From Bordetella trematum (GTDB lineage: Bacteria > Pseudomonadota > Gammaproteobacteria > Burkholderiales > Burkholderiaceae_B), in assembly GCF_900078335.1 (NCBI RefSeq), contig NZ_FKBR01000012.1:297671-361670 (forward strand): DNA of 64,000 nucleotides, in the 5' to 3' direction. The notes beneath the pieces were generated by a model. It was not told the origin of the DNA and did not search any database. It saw only the letters and a program-made list of their open reading frames with translations. The position numbers and the translations under genes were made by a program. Below are positions 31,427 through 40,816 of this stretch, piece after piece; position 1 is the first letter of the stretch, and each line of letters opens with the position of its first letter.

Positions 31427-31538
31427 TGGCCCGATGACCGGCGCCCGCGCCACGCGCCGCGCCCCGTGCGGGCGCATGACACCCAACCATGAATCAGGCG
31501 GGGCCCCAGCCGGCCTTGCACAGCAGGAGAGACAAACC

Positions 31539-32720
31539 ATGAGTTCCGGCCCTTTGAGCAGATTTACCGTGCTGGATCTGACCCTGGTGCGTTCCGGCCC
31601 GGCGGCAGTGCGTCAGCTGTCTGATTGGGGCGCGTCCGTGATCAAGATCGAGCAGCCCTCGAATGAGCCGGACGACAAACCGGGCGGATCGGCCCAGTTT
31701 GCGGATTACCAGAACACCCATCGCAACAAACAATCCATCTCGCTGAACCTGAAACACCCGCAGGGCCTGGCGCTCTTCTATGACCTGGTCCGCGATGCCG
31801 ATGTCGTCATCGAGAACTACCGTCCCGACGTCAAGCAAAAGCTGAAGATCGATTACGAGACGCTGGCGGCGATCAACCCGCGCATCGTCCTGGCCAGCGT
31901 ATCGGGCTTCGGCCAGACCGGCCCTTACCGGGAGCGCCCCGGCCTGGACCAGATTGCCCAAGGGCTGGCCGGCCTGATGTCCGTCACGGGCGAACCCGGG
32001 CGGGGCCCGATGCGCGCCGGCATCCCCGTCGCTGACCTCACTGCCGGCCTGTTCTGCGCCATCGGCACCCTGGTGGCCCTGCTGGATCGCGAACGCACCG
32101 GCCGCGGACAATGGGTCCATACGTCGCTGCTGCAGGCGCAGCTGTGGATGATGGACTTCCAGGCCATCCGCTGGCTCATCAACGGCGAAGTCCCCGGGCA
32201 GAGCGGCAACGACCATCCGACCAGCAGCCCGACCGGCGTCTTCAGCACCCAGGATGGCCATATCAACATCGCGGCCATGGGCAACGCCATCTTCGCCCGC
32301 CTGTGCGATGTGCTGGACCTGACCGAGCTGAAGACAGACGAGCGCTTCATCTCGGTGATTTCCCGCGCCAGGCACCGCGCTGCCCTGAACCAGGCCATCA
32401 ACGAAAAGACCCGCTGCCGCCCGACGCAAGCCTGGATCGACCGGCTCAATGAGGCCGGCGTTCCCTGTGGCCCCATCCTCGACATGGAGCATGTGTTCGA
32501 GGATCCGCAGGTCCAGGCGCTGGGCGTGACCCGAACGGTGACCCATCCCGACGAGGGCGAGATCCAGGTGCTCGGTCCGGCCTTCGCACTCAGCGCGCAC
32601 GAAAGCAAGGACTACACGGTCGCGCCGCGGCGCGGCGACGACAACGAGGCGATCTACCAGGGACGCCTTGGCCTCAGCTCGGATACATTGCGCAGGTTGA
32701 AAAGCGACGGTGTTATCTGA
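31539..32720 (+). CDS. CaiB/BaiF family CoA-transferase
   Basis: 393 residues from the ATG at 31539, preceded by CAGGAGAGA. Class III CoA-transferase features: LSRFTVLDLTLVRSGPAAVRQLSDWG, then NKQSISLNLKHPQG, DVVIENYRPDV and GQTGPYRERPGLDQIAQG. It differs from the copy at 21141. It would transfer CoA to the carboxylic acid released by the amidases. Followed after 16 bp by the GntR regulator. Confidence 0.9.
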   Translation: MSSGPLSRFTVLDLTLVRSGPAAVRQLSDWGASVIKIEQPSNEPDDKPGGSAQFADYQNTHRNKQSISLNLKHPQGLALFYDLVRDADVVIENYRPDVKQKLKIDYETLAAINPRIVLASVSGFGQTGPYRERPGLDQIAQGLAGLMSVTGEPGRGPMRAGIPVADLTAGLFCAIGTLVALLDRERTGRGQWVHTSLLQAQLWMMDFQAIRWLINGEVPGQSGNDHPTSSPTGVFSTQDGHINIAAMGNAIFARLCDVLDLTELKTDERFISVISRARHRAALNQAINEKTRCRPTQAWIDRLNEAGVPCGPILDMEHVFEDPQVQALGVTRTVTHPDEGEIQVLGPAFALSAHESKDYTVAPRRGDDNEAIYQGRLGLSSDTLRRLKSDGVI

Positions 32721-32736
32721 CCCAAAGGAGCCAATC

Positions 32737-33471
32737 GTGAGCCTGAACGACGCTGGAGAATTTCTGCTGGGAGGCCGTGAGAACCTGCCTCAACGTGTAT
32801 CCGAAGAGATGCTGCGCATGATACGCAGCGCGACCTTCAAGCCGGGCGAGCGGCTGCCCACCGAGCCCCAGCTTGCCGCCACCTTCGGCGTCAGCCGCAA
32901 CGTTGTCCGCGAAGCGGTGGCCACCTTGCGTTCCAAGGGCATTCTCATGACCCGGCGCGGCATCGGCACCTTCGTGAGCGAAACCGCGCTATATCCGGCC
33001 TTCGAGATCCACCCCGACGATCTGCTGGAGCCGGCCGCGCTGATGCAGATCTTCCAGCTCAGGCTGGAAGTGGAATCGGGAGCCGCAGCCATCGCCGCGC
33101 GCGAGCGCAGCGCCGAACAGCTGGAACAGATCGGTTCGGCGCTGATACGCGTGAACGAGTCGGCGCCGAACTGGGAGCAAGGCGCGCAGAAGGCCGTCGA
33201 CTTCCACCTGGCCATAGCCCAGGCCACCAACAACGCCTACTTCGAGCAGTTGATGGCGCACCTGCGGGTGGCCATCCACCAGGCCGTGCGGACCCTGCGA
33301 TACCTCGATGACGGCAAGGGCCGCACCCAGCAGATAGAGAGCGAGCATCGCGCCATCTACGAGGCGATCCGCCAGAGCGACGCCGATGCCGCCCGAACCG
33401 CCATGCGGGCGCACCTGCAATCCGGCATGTACAACTACCAACGCATTTTCAGAGAAAGGAAGGCGCAATGA
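32737..33471 (+). CDS. GntR-family regulator, FadR (FCD) subfamily
   Basis: 244 residues from the GTG at 32737, which has AAAGGAG seven bases before it. The N-terminal winged helix reads RLPTEPQLAATFGVSRNVVREAVATL; the C-terminal all-helical FCD domain has FHLAIAQATNNAYF with the metal/ligand-binding His. Being inside the cluster it regulates, it is probably a ligand-relieved repressor acting at the ACATAGGACATCC sites before the first amidase. Its last codon overlaps the next gene (ATGA). Confidence 0.88.
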   Translation: MSLNDAGEFLLGGRENLPQRVSEEMLRMIRSATFKPGERLPTEPQLAATFGVSRNVVREAVATLRSKGILMTRRGIGTFVSETALYPAFEIHPDDLLEPAALMQIFQLRLEVESGAAAIAARERSAEQLEQIGSALIRVNESAPNWEQGAQKAVDFHLAIAQATNNAYFEQLMAHLRVAIHQAVRTLRYLDDGKGRTQQIESEHRAIYEAIRQSDADAARTAMRAHLQSGMYNYQRIFRERKAQ

Positions 33472-34283
33472 ACGCAGACAGGCTGCTGCAAGGCGAGATC
33501 ACCGACCACCTGATCGTGCGCCGCTCGGGCCAGACCGGCGAGATCATCTTCAATGATCCGGCGCATCACAACGCCATGACGCAGGACATGTGGCGGGGAT
33601 TGTCGCGCGCGCTGGCCGCCTTCGAGGCCGATGACTCCATCCGCAGTCTGGTGCTCAGCGGCGCCGGAGAGCGGGCCTTCATCAGCGGCGCGAACATCTC
33701 CCAGTTCGACCAACTGCGCTCTCGCGACGCGGATGTCCAGGCCTACGAGGAGATCACCGAGTCCGCACAGATGGCGCTCTATCACTTCCCCAAACCGACG
33801 CTCGCCAAGATCAACGGTTATTGCCTCGGCGGCGGCATGGGGGTCGCGCTGTGCTGCGACGTGCGCATCAGCGCCGATAGCGGCGTCTTCGGCATCCCGG
33901 CCGGCAGACTGGGGCTGGGCTATCGCCTGTCGGCGATGAACAGCCTGGTGCGCGCCGTCGGTTCTGCCACGGCGCTCGACCTGTTCCTGTCTGCGCGCCG
34001 TTTCGACGCCGATGAGGCGCACGCGGCAGGCCTGGTGCAGCACGTGGTGCCCGCCGCGCAGCTGGATGACTTCGTCGGCAAGTATGTGGAGCAGATCAAC
34101 GCCAATGCGCCGATGACGCTCAGGCTGGGCAAGGAAATGATACGTGCGCTGGATCGCGTGCCCGCAGACATCGACCAGGCTGCGATGGCCTTGCGGGTAC
34201 GCGAGTGCTACCAGAGCGATGACTACAAGGAGGGGAAAGCCGCTTTCAAGGAAAAACGCAAGCCGATATTCCAGGGACGTTGA
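33468..34283 (+). CDS. enoyl-CoA hydratase-related protein
   Basis: 271 residues of the crotonase fold with GERAFISGANISQF and KINGYCLGGGMGVALCCDVRISAD forming the oxyanion hole, and FGIPAGRLGLGY. Overlap of four bases with the GntR gene implies coupled translation. It likely hydrates the CoA thioester formed by the CoA-transferase. Substrate unknown. Confidence 0.88.
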   Translation: MNADRLLQGEITDHLIVRRSGQTGEIIFNDPAHHNAMTQDMWRGLSRALAAFEADDSIRSLVLSGAGERAFISGANISQFDQLRSRDADVQAYEEITESAQMALYHFPKPTLAKINGYCLGGGMGVALCCDVRISADSGVFGIPAGRLGLGYRLSAMNSLVRAVGSATALDLFLSARRFDADEAHAAGLVQHVVPAAQLDDFVGKYVEQINANAPMTLRLGKEMIRALDRVPADIDQAAMALRVRECYQSDDYKEGKAAFKEKRKPIFQGR

Positions 34284-34327
34284 CGCCCCTGCTCAAAAAA
34301 ATAATCACACCAACGGTGGAGACCACA

Positions 34328-35308
34328 ATGACAAAGACCATCCTGCAGTGCGCCCTGGTGGCCCTGGGCGTCGGCACCGCCGGCGCCCTGCATGCCCAAC
34401 CCTATCCGCAAGGCCCCATCACCCTGATCGTCCCCTTCGCGGCGGGCGGCCCCACCGACGTGATCGCCCGGGTGATCGCCAAGGGCATGTCCGACCAGCT
34501 CAAAGAGTCCATCGTCGTCGAGAACAAGGGCGGCGCCGGCGGGCGGCTGGGCATCGGCCTGCTCAAGACCGCCAGGCCCGACGGCTACACCATCGGCATG
34601 GCCACCGGCAGTACGCAGGCGGTCGCGCCGGCGCTCTACGCCAAGCTGCCCTACGACCCGCTGAAAGACTTCAAGCCCATCGGCCAGATCGTTGACGCGC
34701 CCGGCGTGCTGATCGCAAGCAAGGCTTTTGTGCCCGACTGCAAGCTGTCCACCTTCGTGGCCAAGCTCAAGCAGGAACCGGGCAAGTACACCTTCGGGTC
34801 GGCCGGCATCGGCGCGCTGTCGCATATGTCGGGCGAAGAGTTCCAGGTCGCCACCAAGACGGATCTGCTCCACGTGCCGTACAAAGGCCTTGGCGCCGCC
34901 ATCAACGATCTGTATGGCGGCATCATCGTCGCGATGTTCGACAATGTGAGCTCGTCCATGCCGCACATCCAGGCAGGCAAGGTCTGCGGGCTGGCGGTGC
35001 AGTCCGCCCAGCGCCTGCCTGCCCTGCCCGACGTCCCGACCTATGCAGAGCTTGGCCTGCCCGAACTCAACCGACCAGCCTGGTATGGCCTGCTCGCGCC
35101 GGGCAACACACCCGATGCGGTCATCGACTCGCTCAACACCGCCCTGAACGCCGCGCTGCGCGCGCCGGACGTCAAGGAATCCCTTGAGCGCCTCGGCATC
35201 CAGGCCGCGCCCGGCACTCCCGCCGCGTTCAACGCAGTGCAGGAAAAGGAAATCGGCATCTGGAAGCATGTGGCGCGCCAGGCCGGCATCAAGAACCTCG
35301 ACGACTGA
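34328..35308 (+). CDS. Bug/TctC periplasmic substrate-binding protein
   Basis: 326 residues from the ATG at 34328, with signal peptide ending ALHAQ, then PYPQGPITLIVPFAAGGPTDVIARV and FGSAGIGALSHMSGEEF...HVPYKGLGAA. It contains two cysteines (around C138 and C223) that might form a disulfide, unusual in the other Bug proteins of the window. It presumably captures the cluster's substrate, perhaps an amide or carboxylate, in the periplasm. Confidence 0.9.
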   Translation: MTKTILQCALVALGVGTAGALHAQPYPQGPITLIVPFAAGGPTDVIARVIAKGMSDQLKESIVVENKGGAGGRLGIGLLKTARPDGYTIGMATGSTQAVAPALYAKLPYDPLKDFKPIGQIVDAPGVLIASKAFVPDCKLSTFVAKLKQEPGKYTFGSAGIGALSHMSGEEFQVATKTDLLHVPYKGLGAAINDLYGGIIVAMFDNVSSSMPHIQAGKVCGLAVQSAQRLPALPDVPTYAELGLPELNRPAWYGLLAPGNTPDAVIDSLNTALNAALRAPDVKESLERLGIQAAPGTPAAFNAVQEKEIGIWKHVARQAGIKNLDD

Positions 35309-35341
35309 CGTCGCCGCCCACGGCAGCAAGGGGAGCCGGAC

Positions 35342-36811
35342 ATGAGCAAGCACGACGCGCTGATCCGTCTCACCGCCTCCGAGGCGGTGAGACTGCTCAA
35401 ACGCAAGGAGATTTCTCCGCTGGACCTGATCGACGCCTCGCAGGCGCGGGTATCCGAGGTCGAGGCGCAACTGAACGCATTGCCCACGGCGTGTTTCGAC
35501 CGTGCGCGCGAACGCGCCCGCCAATGGATGGCCGCCCCCGCCGACCCGCACACGCCCGGGTGGCTGGGCGGGCTGCCGGTGTCGATCAAGGACATGACGG
35601 AAGTCGCCGGCGTACGCACCACTTACGGCTCCCCGCTCTATCAGGACTTCATCCCGAACGAGTCCCACCCCCTGGTCACGCGCATCGAGGCCAAAGGGGC
35701 CCTGGTGGTGGCCAAGTCCAACACGCCGGAGTTCGCCGCTGGCGGGTCCACCTTCAACCCGGTTTTCGGCGCGACGCGCAATCCCTGGAACACCGCACTG
35801 ACCTGCGGCGGCAGCTCCGGCGGCGCGGCTGTCTCGGTCGCCACCGGACAGGTGTGGCTCGCCCACGGCAGCGATCACGGTGGCAGCCTGCGCCGCCCGG
35901 CCAGCTATTGCGGCGTCGTCGGCCTGCGCCCGTCCCCCGGCAGAGTCACGCGCGGCACCGTCGACACCCTGTTCTCGCCGTTGCAGGTCGAAGGGCCGAT
36001 GGCGCGCAACATCCCCGACCTCGCGCTGTTCCTGGATGCGATGGCCGGGCGCTGTGTGCACGACCCCATGACCTACGACAGCCCGGCGCGCAGCTATGTG
36101 CAGGCCGTCGAGGCCGCCCCCGCTCAAGGCCCGCGGCGCATCGCCTATTGCGGCGACTTCGACGGCGCCGTCCCCGTGGACCGCGAAACACTCGCCTTGT
36201 GCGAACAGGCCGTGCGCCGCTTCGAGGAGGCCGGCTGCATCGTCGAGGCCGTCAGCCCCGACATCGCCGCACTGGCCGATGCCTTTCTCATCCTGCGCAG
36301 CCAAGTCTTCGTGGTCGAGCGGGAACACGACCTTGCCGCCCACCGGGAACGCATCAAGGCGGATGTGGTCTGGAACACCGAACTGGGCCTGACATCCACG
36401 GCAAGCGCGATCGCCTGGGCCGAACGCGAGCGCGCGGCCTTCTACCGCAGGATGGCGGCCATTTTCTCCCGCTACGATGTCTTCGTGACCCCCGCCGCGC
36501 CCACACCGGCCTTCGACGTCAATCTGCGCAATCCCGCGACCATCGCCGGGCGGCCGCTGCAGCACTATCTGGCCGGCTCCATGCTGTGCGGGGCGATCTC
36601 CATGACAGGCTGCCCGGCGGTTTCCCTGCCTTGCGGGTTTGATCAGTACGGCCGTCCGTTGGGGCTGCAGATCGTGGCTCCCCCAAGGCGCGACGATCTC
36701 GCCCTGCAGGTCGCGGCGCTCTATGAACAGATCTGCCAATACGACCGGCTCCTGCCGATTTCCCCGCGAACCGGCACCGTCCCGCCCGCCGAAGCCCCCT
36801 TGCCTGCCTGA
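35342..36811 (+). CDS. amidase-signature family hydrolase, second copy
   Basis: 489 residues. Catalytic set: Lys in LPVSIKDMTEV, cis-Ser in CGGSSGGAAVSVATG, nucleophile Ser in HGSDHGGSLRRPASYCG. It begins 33 bp after the Bug gene and ends the cluster. Only the signature core resembles the amidase at 30083, so the two probably act on different amides or different stages. Confidence 0.9.
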   Translation: MSKHDALIRLTASEAVRLLKRKEISPLDLIDASQARVSEVEAQLNALPTACFDRARERARQWMAAPADPHTPGWLGGLPVSIKDMTEVAGVRTTYGSPLYQDFIPNESHPLVTRIEAKGALVVAKSNTPEFAAGGSTFNPVFGATRNPWNTALTCGGSSGGAAVSVATGQVWLAHGSDHGGSLRRPASYCGVVGLRPSPGRVTRGTVDTLFSPLQVEGPMARNIPDLALFLDAMAGRCVHDPMTYDSPARSYVQAVEAAPAQGPRRIAYCGDFDGAVPVDRETLALCEQAVRRFEEAGCIVEAVSPDIAALADAFLILRSQVFVVEREHDLAAHRERIKADVVWNTELGLTSTASAIAWAERERAAFYRRMAAIFSRYDVFVTPAAPTPAFDVNLRNPATIAGRPLQHYLAGSMLCGAISMTGCPAVSLPCGFDQYGRPLGLQIVAPPRRDDLALQVAALYEQICQYDRLLPISPRTGTVPPAEAPLPA

Positions 36812-36861
36812 GCCCGCCGCCCGGCCAGCCGGCCGAGCAGGCCCGGGCACCAGCCGCTGAC

Positions 36862-38124
36862 CTACGCGGTAGACAGCGCCACTCTGTTCTTGCCTTGGGC
36901 CTTGGCGCGATACAAGGCCTCGTCCGCACGATGCAGCGCCTGCTCGAAGGTTTCGTGCCGCCGCTGAACGGCAACCCCCAAAGACAGGCTGATCGCCGGC
37001 TCGCCCACGGCCCGCACGGCCTTGCGGATACGCTCTGCCATTGCGGCTGCCTCAGGCAAGGCACAAACGGGAGCAAGTACCAGAAACTCCTCCCCTCCCC
37101 ATCTGATCACACTATCGCCAGCACGCACATGCCGGCCGATTTCCTTGGCGCAGTGCTTGAGCACGGCATCGCCCACCGGATGACCGAACCCATCATTGAT
37201 GCACTTGAAGTCATCGACATCCGCCAGGATCACGGCTAGCGGTTGCCCGCCGCCATCCGGCGCCTGGCGGATCCTGCGCAGGGCTTCATCAGCACCGCGA
37301 CGGCTCAGCACCCCGGTAAGGGCATCCTGCCTGGCAAGCGCACTCAGGAAAGCCTCCCGTTCGACGAAATGCGTGATGTCACGCAACACGCTGACATAGT
37401 GCCGGCGCGGACCGCTGCCGCTCGCCTCCATGACCCACACCGTCTGCTCCAGATGGCGGGCGCCGCCATCCGCGGCCTGCAGGCTGAACGTGAACCGGCC
37501 CGGCCTTGCGCCCTGGATCACCATCAGCAGATTGCGGTAGAACGGCGGGCAATCCGGATCGGAGAGCCTGACGAGCGGTCCTGAGCCGGCCTGCTCCGCC
37601 CACCGTTGGAATGCCGCATTCTCGAATTGAATCCTGCCGTCGCCGTCTGCGATGAACACGGCATCATGGGTCACGTTCAAGGCCTGGGCCAACAGCGCCT
37701 GCTGCTGTTCGGCAAGGGCTCTTTCCGTAATGTCTCTCTGCACGGAAACGAAGTGGGTAACCGCCCCCTCGCTGCAGCGAACCGGCGAGACGTTCCACTC
37801 CACCAGGTAGCAGCTGCCGTCCTTGCGATAGTTGAAGGTGGCGCCATGGAAGTCCGCTGCAGCATCCAGCGCCTCGCGCAGACGCCCGATGACCCCGCGA
37901 TCGCTCAGGGGCCCTTGAAGGATTTTCGGGGAACGTCCGATCCACTCATCGCGGCAATACCCGGTCATGGCGCTGAACGCGGGATTGCAGTAGACCACCA
38001 GCGGCCCTTGAGCACCACGGCCGGCATCAGTGATCACCACTGCATTGAAGGATTGCTCGATTGCCTGCTGCAACAGAGCGCCTGGCAGGTCCGCAAGACC
38101 TCGCTCCGGGGAAAGAACTTTCAT
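36862..38124 (-). CDS. PAS-PAS-GGDEF diguanylate cyclase
   Basis: About 420 residues (ATG 38124, or a TTG/ATG seven codons earlier). The first PAS domain (residues ~15-125) has a LOV-like GYCRDEWIGRSPKILQG, but the photoactive NCRFLQ cysteine is replaced (SPKILQ), so it is not a flavin photosensor. A second PAS (~130-245) follows, then GGDEF domain with LADVDDFKCINDGFGH and the active-site GGEEF. It would make cyclic di-GMP. No RxxD inhibitory site was identified with certainty. Monocistronic, convergent with the second amidase. Confidence 0.9.
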   Translation of the reverse strand: MKVLSPERGLADLPGALLQQAIEQSFNAVVITDAGRGAQGPLVVYCNPAFSAMTGYCRDEWIGRSPKILQGPLSDRGVIGRLREALDAAADFHGATFNYRKDGSCYLVEWNVSPVRCSEGAVTHFVSVQRDITERALAEQQQALLAQALNVTHDAVFIADGDGRIQFENAAFQRWAEQAGSGPLVRLSDPDCPPFYRNLLMVIQGARPGRFTFSLQAADGGARHLEQTVWVMEASGSGPRRHYVSVLRDITHFVEREAFLSALARQDALTGVLSRRGADEALRRIRQAPDGGGQPLAVILADVDDFKCINDGFGHPVGDAVLKHCAKEIGRHVRAGDSVIRWGGEEFLVLAPVCALPEAAAMAERIRKAVRAVGEPAISLSLGVAVQRRHETFEQALHRADEALYRAKAQGKNRVALSTA

Positions 38125-38409
38125 GAAACTTAACAACAATGCCACCGAGACCGGACAGCACGAAGCGCCATGCCGTGTCTATTCACATCTTTGGATGGGT
38201 GGCTAAGATACCCGACAAATGCATGACTGGGCAGGCGTCCACCCCAGGCGCGGCCCATGCAATGGACAGCAAACCCGCTGCGTCGCCCGTGGCCTCGATA
38301 ACCTTGCGAAGTCGAAACAACCAGGGGCGCGCCGCCCGTCCCGAACCATCCTTGCACGGCAGGAATGCAGGGATGTCAGCCACACGAGGCAGCGCGCCCA
38401 TACCGCCAT

Positions 38410-38865
38410 TTACTGCGGGATCAGCACCATATCGATGACATGGATCACGCCGTTGTCGGCGCCGACATCGGTCTTGATCACATTCGCATCATTGACCTTC
38501 ACTTTGCCATCGGCGGCGGTCAGGCTCACGGGGCTGCCCTGAACCGTCTTGACCTGACCGGGCTTGACATCCTTGGCCATCACCTTGCCCGGCACCACGT
38601 GATAGGTCAGCACGGCAGTCAAGGCCTGCTTATCCTTCAGCAGGGCATCCAGCTTGTCCTTCGGCACCTTGGAGAATGCCTCGTCGGTCGGCGCAAACAC
38701 CGTGAAAGGCCCGTCCGACTTCAGCGTGTCGGTCAAGCCGGCCGCCTGAATGGCGGTAGCCAGGGTATTGAACTGCCCTGCGGACTTGGCGGTGTCCACG
38801 ATGTCCGCCGCACTCGCCAGACCGCACACCAAAGCCATCGCGGCACCCATTGCAAATCGCTTCAT
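38410..38865 (-). CDS. secreted fasciclin (FAS1) domain protein
   Basis: 151 residues from the ATG at 38865: a signal peptide ending GLASAA followed by a single FAS1 domain ([51 protein letters not shown]). FAS1 domains mediate adhesion or matrix binding outside the inner membrane. It is divergent from a MerR regulator whose operator-like repeats fill the shared gap, suggesting joint control, as seen with light- or stress-responsive LitR/CarH-type loci. Confidence 0.9.
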   Translation of the reverse strand: MKRFAMGAAMALVCGLASAADIVDTAKSAGQFNTLATAIQAAGLTDTLKSDGPFTVFAPTDEAFSKVPKDKLDALLKDKQALTAVLTYHVVPGKVMAKDVKPGQVKTVQGSPVSLTAADGKVKVNDANVIKTDVGADNGVIHVIDMVLIPQ

Positions 38866-39038
38866 GATGAACTCCAAAAAAAGTGAAGGCGCTCAAGCAC
38901 CTGTACACGTAGGGAACGCTACGATCGCCACGCCATCGATTTCTGCGTTGCGTAGACCCAGCGTAGAGCGCTGCCCCGACCAAGTCCACCAAATGAACCG
39001 GATTTTTAATACAATATCGGTTCAACTACGGTTCAATC
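38866..39038. promoter_or_regulatory. divergent promoter with 11-bp-period repeats
   Basis: CGTAG occurs at 38908, 38951 and 38962 (inverted at 38919), the two middle copies 11 bp apart. TGAACCG at 38994-39000 pairs with CGGTTCA at 39018-39024, which is repeated 11 bp later at 39029-39035. Helical-turn direct repeats are the arrangement bound by CarH-type MerR tetramers. Confidence 0.6.
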
Positions 39039-40016
39039 ATGAAAAAACTTCCCCTCGACTCCCAGGCCGACAGCAACACGTCCGCCGTGTTTCGCACCGG
39101 TGTGGCAGCGCGCATGGCTGGGCTGCCTGTTGAGACATTACGGGTCTGGGAACGGCGCTATCAGCTGTCCTGCGCTGCGCGATCCCCGCAAGGGCAGCGC
39201 CTGTATTCAGCCGAACAAGTCCGCCGCCTCAGCCTGTTGAAACAACTGTCTGACCAAGGCCACGCCATCGGCACGCTGGCAGAGCTGTCGATCGCACAAC
39301 TGCAGGCCATGATCCAGGCGCCACAGCATCAGGCCAACCGGCCCTTGAGCGTGGTCGTGATCGGCGCGACGATCGCTGCACGCCTGACCGACAATGGCCA
39401 CGACGCCTCCCCGCCCGGCAGCTTCTATGGCGACGCCTCCATCAAACTGAGCGGCGCATGCCAGCGCCCGCAGGATGTGGCTTCGTTGCCGCGCCATGCC
39501 GACGTGCTGATCATGGAAATCTCGGAGCTCGATGTCGATGCTTTGGCGCGCATCCAGCAGGCACGGAACGAAACCCAGGCGAAGGCTGCTCTGGTGCTGT
39601 ATCGCTTCTGCGCCAGCAGCACGATCCGCCAGCTGCGCGCGCAGGGCTGCGCCGTCGCGCGTGTGCCCGCCGACCTGCAGGAGCTGCTGCCCCTGATCCG
39701 ATTGGCAAGCGCGCATGCGCCCCGCCCCCACCTCGTGGCCCCCGACATGCCGCCCATCGAGTTCAATGACGAGACCTTGGCGAAAATCATGGCCTTGCGC
39801 AATCCCGTGGCTTGCGAATGCCCCCGGCATCTCGCGGAACTGCTCATGATGGTCGGCAGCTTCGAGCGCTACAGCGCACAATGCGCGTGGCGCAACGACG
39901 CGGATGCGGCCCTGCACGTCTCGTTGCAGCAGGCTGCCAGCCAGGCGCGTCTGATCCTGGAAACGGCCATGGACGATCTGCTGCGCAGCGAGGGCATGTG
40001 GCCCGTGCCTGACTGA
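39039..40016 (+). CDS. MerR-family regulator with atypical C-terminal domain
   Basis: 325 residues. The N-terminal winged helix reads FRTGVAARMAGLPVETLRVWERRYQLS with the family RRYxL/F wing, as in CarH/LitR. Residues ~100-215 look like a Rossmann-type alpha/beta domain (LSVVVIGATIAARL, ADVLIMEISELD, KAALVLYRFC), but the cobalamin-binding DxHxxG motif is missing. The last ~100 residues are helical. It is therefore probably a cobalamin-independent relative. Likely targets are its own promoter and the divergent fasciclin gene. Confidence 0.8.
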   Translation: MKKLPLDSQADSNTSAVFRTGVAARMAGLPVETLRVWERRYQLSCAARSPQGQRLYSAEQVRRLSLLKQLSDQGHAIGTLAELSIAQLQAMIQAPQHQANRPLSVVVIGATIAARLTDNGHDASPPGSFYGDASIKLSGACQRPQDVASLPRHADVLIMEISELDVDALARIQQARNETQAKAALVLYRFCASSTIRQLRAQGCAVARVPADLQELLPLIRLASAHAPRPHLVAPDMPPIEFNDETLAKIMALRNPVACECPRHLAELLMMVGSFERYSAQCAWRNDADAALHVSLQQAASQARLILETAMDDLLRSEGMWPVPD

Positions 40017-40058
40017 TCGCCGCAGGCCGGCATCAAGGCACGGGCGTCAGGCCCGCCA

Positions 40059-40082
40059 TGGCGGCAGACATGTCTGCCGCCA
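40059..40082. terminator. 24-bp perfect palindrome between convergent genes
   Basis: TGGCGGCAGACA / TGTCTGCCGCCA is self-complementary along its whole length, between the MerR gene (+) and the ABC ATPase gene (-). Likely a bidirectional terminator, although a loop must open at its centre and no T-run follows. Confidence 0.55.
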
Positions 40083-40090
40083 CCGGCCGC

Positions 40091-40816
40091 TCAGTGCCGG
40101 ATATCCGACAGGAACTTCCTGGCCCGCTCCGTTTCCGGCCGGGTAAAGAAGGCCTCGGGCCGGGCACGTTCGACAATGCGTCCGGCATCCATGAACCACA
40201 CGGTATCGGCGACCTCTCGTGCGAAGCCCATTTCGTGGGTTACGCAGACCATGGTCATCCCATCCTTGGCCAGCCCCTTCATCACCTGCAGCACCTCGCC
40301 CACCATCTCCGGATCCAGCGCGCTGGTGGGCTCGTCGAACAACATCACCGGCGGACTCATTGCCAGGGCCCGGGCGATGGCCACCCGTTGCTGCTGTCCG
40401 CCGGACAACTGCGCGGGATAGGCGCCGGCCTTGTGGGCCAGGCCGACACGCTCGAGCAGCTGCATGGCGCGCGCCTGCGCCTCGGGCTTGCGCGCGCGCT
40501 TGAGCTGCAGGGGCGCCAGCATCAGATTCTCCAGCACCGACAGGTGCGGAAACAGGTTGAACTGCTGGAACACGAACCCGATGTGGCTGCGCAGGGTGTC
40601 CAGCTGCACCTTGGGCCCGTAGATGTCCTGGCCATCGACCTCGATGGTCCCCTGCTGGATCGGCTCCAGCCGGTTGATGGTGCGTATCAGGGTCGACTTG
40701 CCCGACCCGGAGGGGCCGCAGACCACCACCACCTCGCCGCGCTCGACCTGCGCGGTGACGTCGGCCAGGGCCTGATACTCGCCATACCACTTCTGTACTT
40801 CGGAAAAACGGATCAT
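40091..40816 (-). CDS. amino-acid ABC transporter ATPase
   Basis: 241 residues with Walker [11 protein letters not shown]-loop, signature [15 protein letters not shown], Walker [13 protein letters not shown] and the H-loop VTHEMGF. The spacing and [15 protein letters not shown] context match the polar amino acid (GlnQ/HisP) class. It overlaps the permease gene by four bases and powers uptake with the two permeases and binding protein of this operon. Confidence 0.93.
   Translation of the reverse strand: MIRFSEVQKWYGEYQALADVTAQVERGEVVVVCGPSGSGKSTLIRTINRLEPIQQGTIEVDGQDIYGPKVQLDTLRSHIGFVFQQFNLFPHLSVLENLMLAPLQLKRARKPEAQARAMQLLERVGLAHKAGAYPAQLSGGQQQRVAIARALAMSPPVMLFDEPTSALDPEMVGEVLQVMKGLAKDGMTMVCVTHEMGFAREVADTVWFMDAGRIVERARPEAFFTRPETERARKFLSDIRH

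Noticed and set aside
34223..36850. 875-residue reverse frame over the Bug and amidase genes
   Set aside because: Antisense shadow; it crosses two well-supported forward genes and has no domain.
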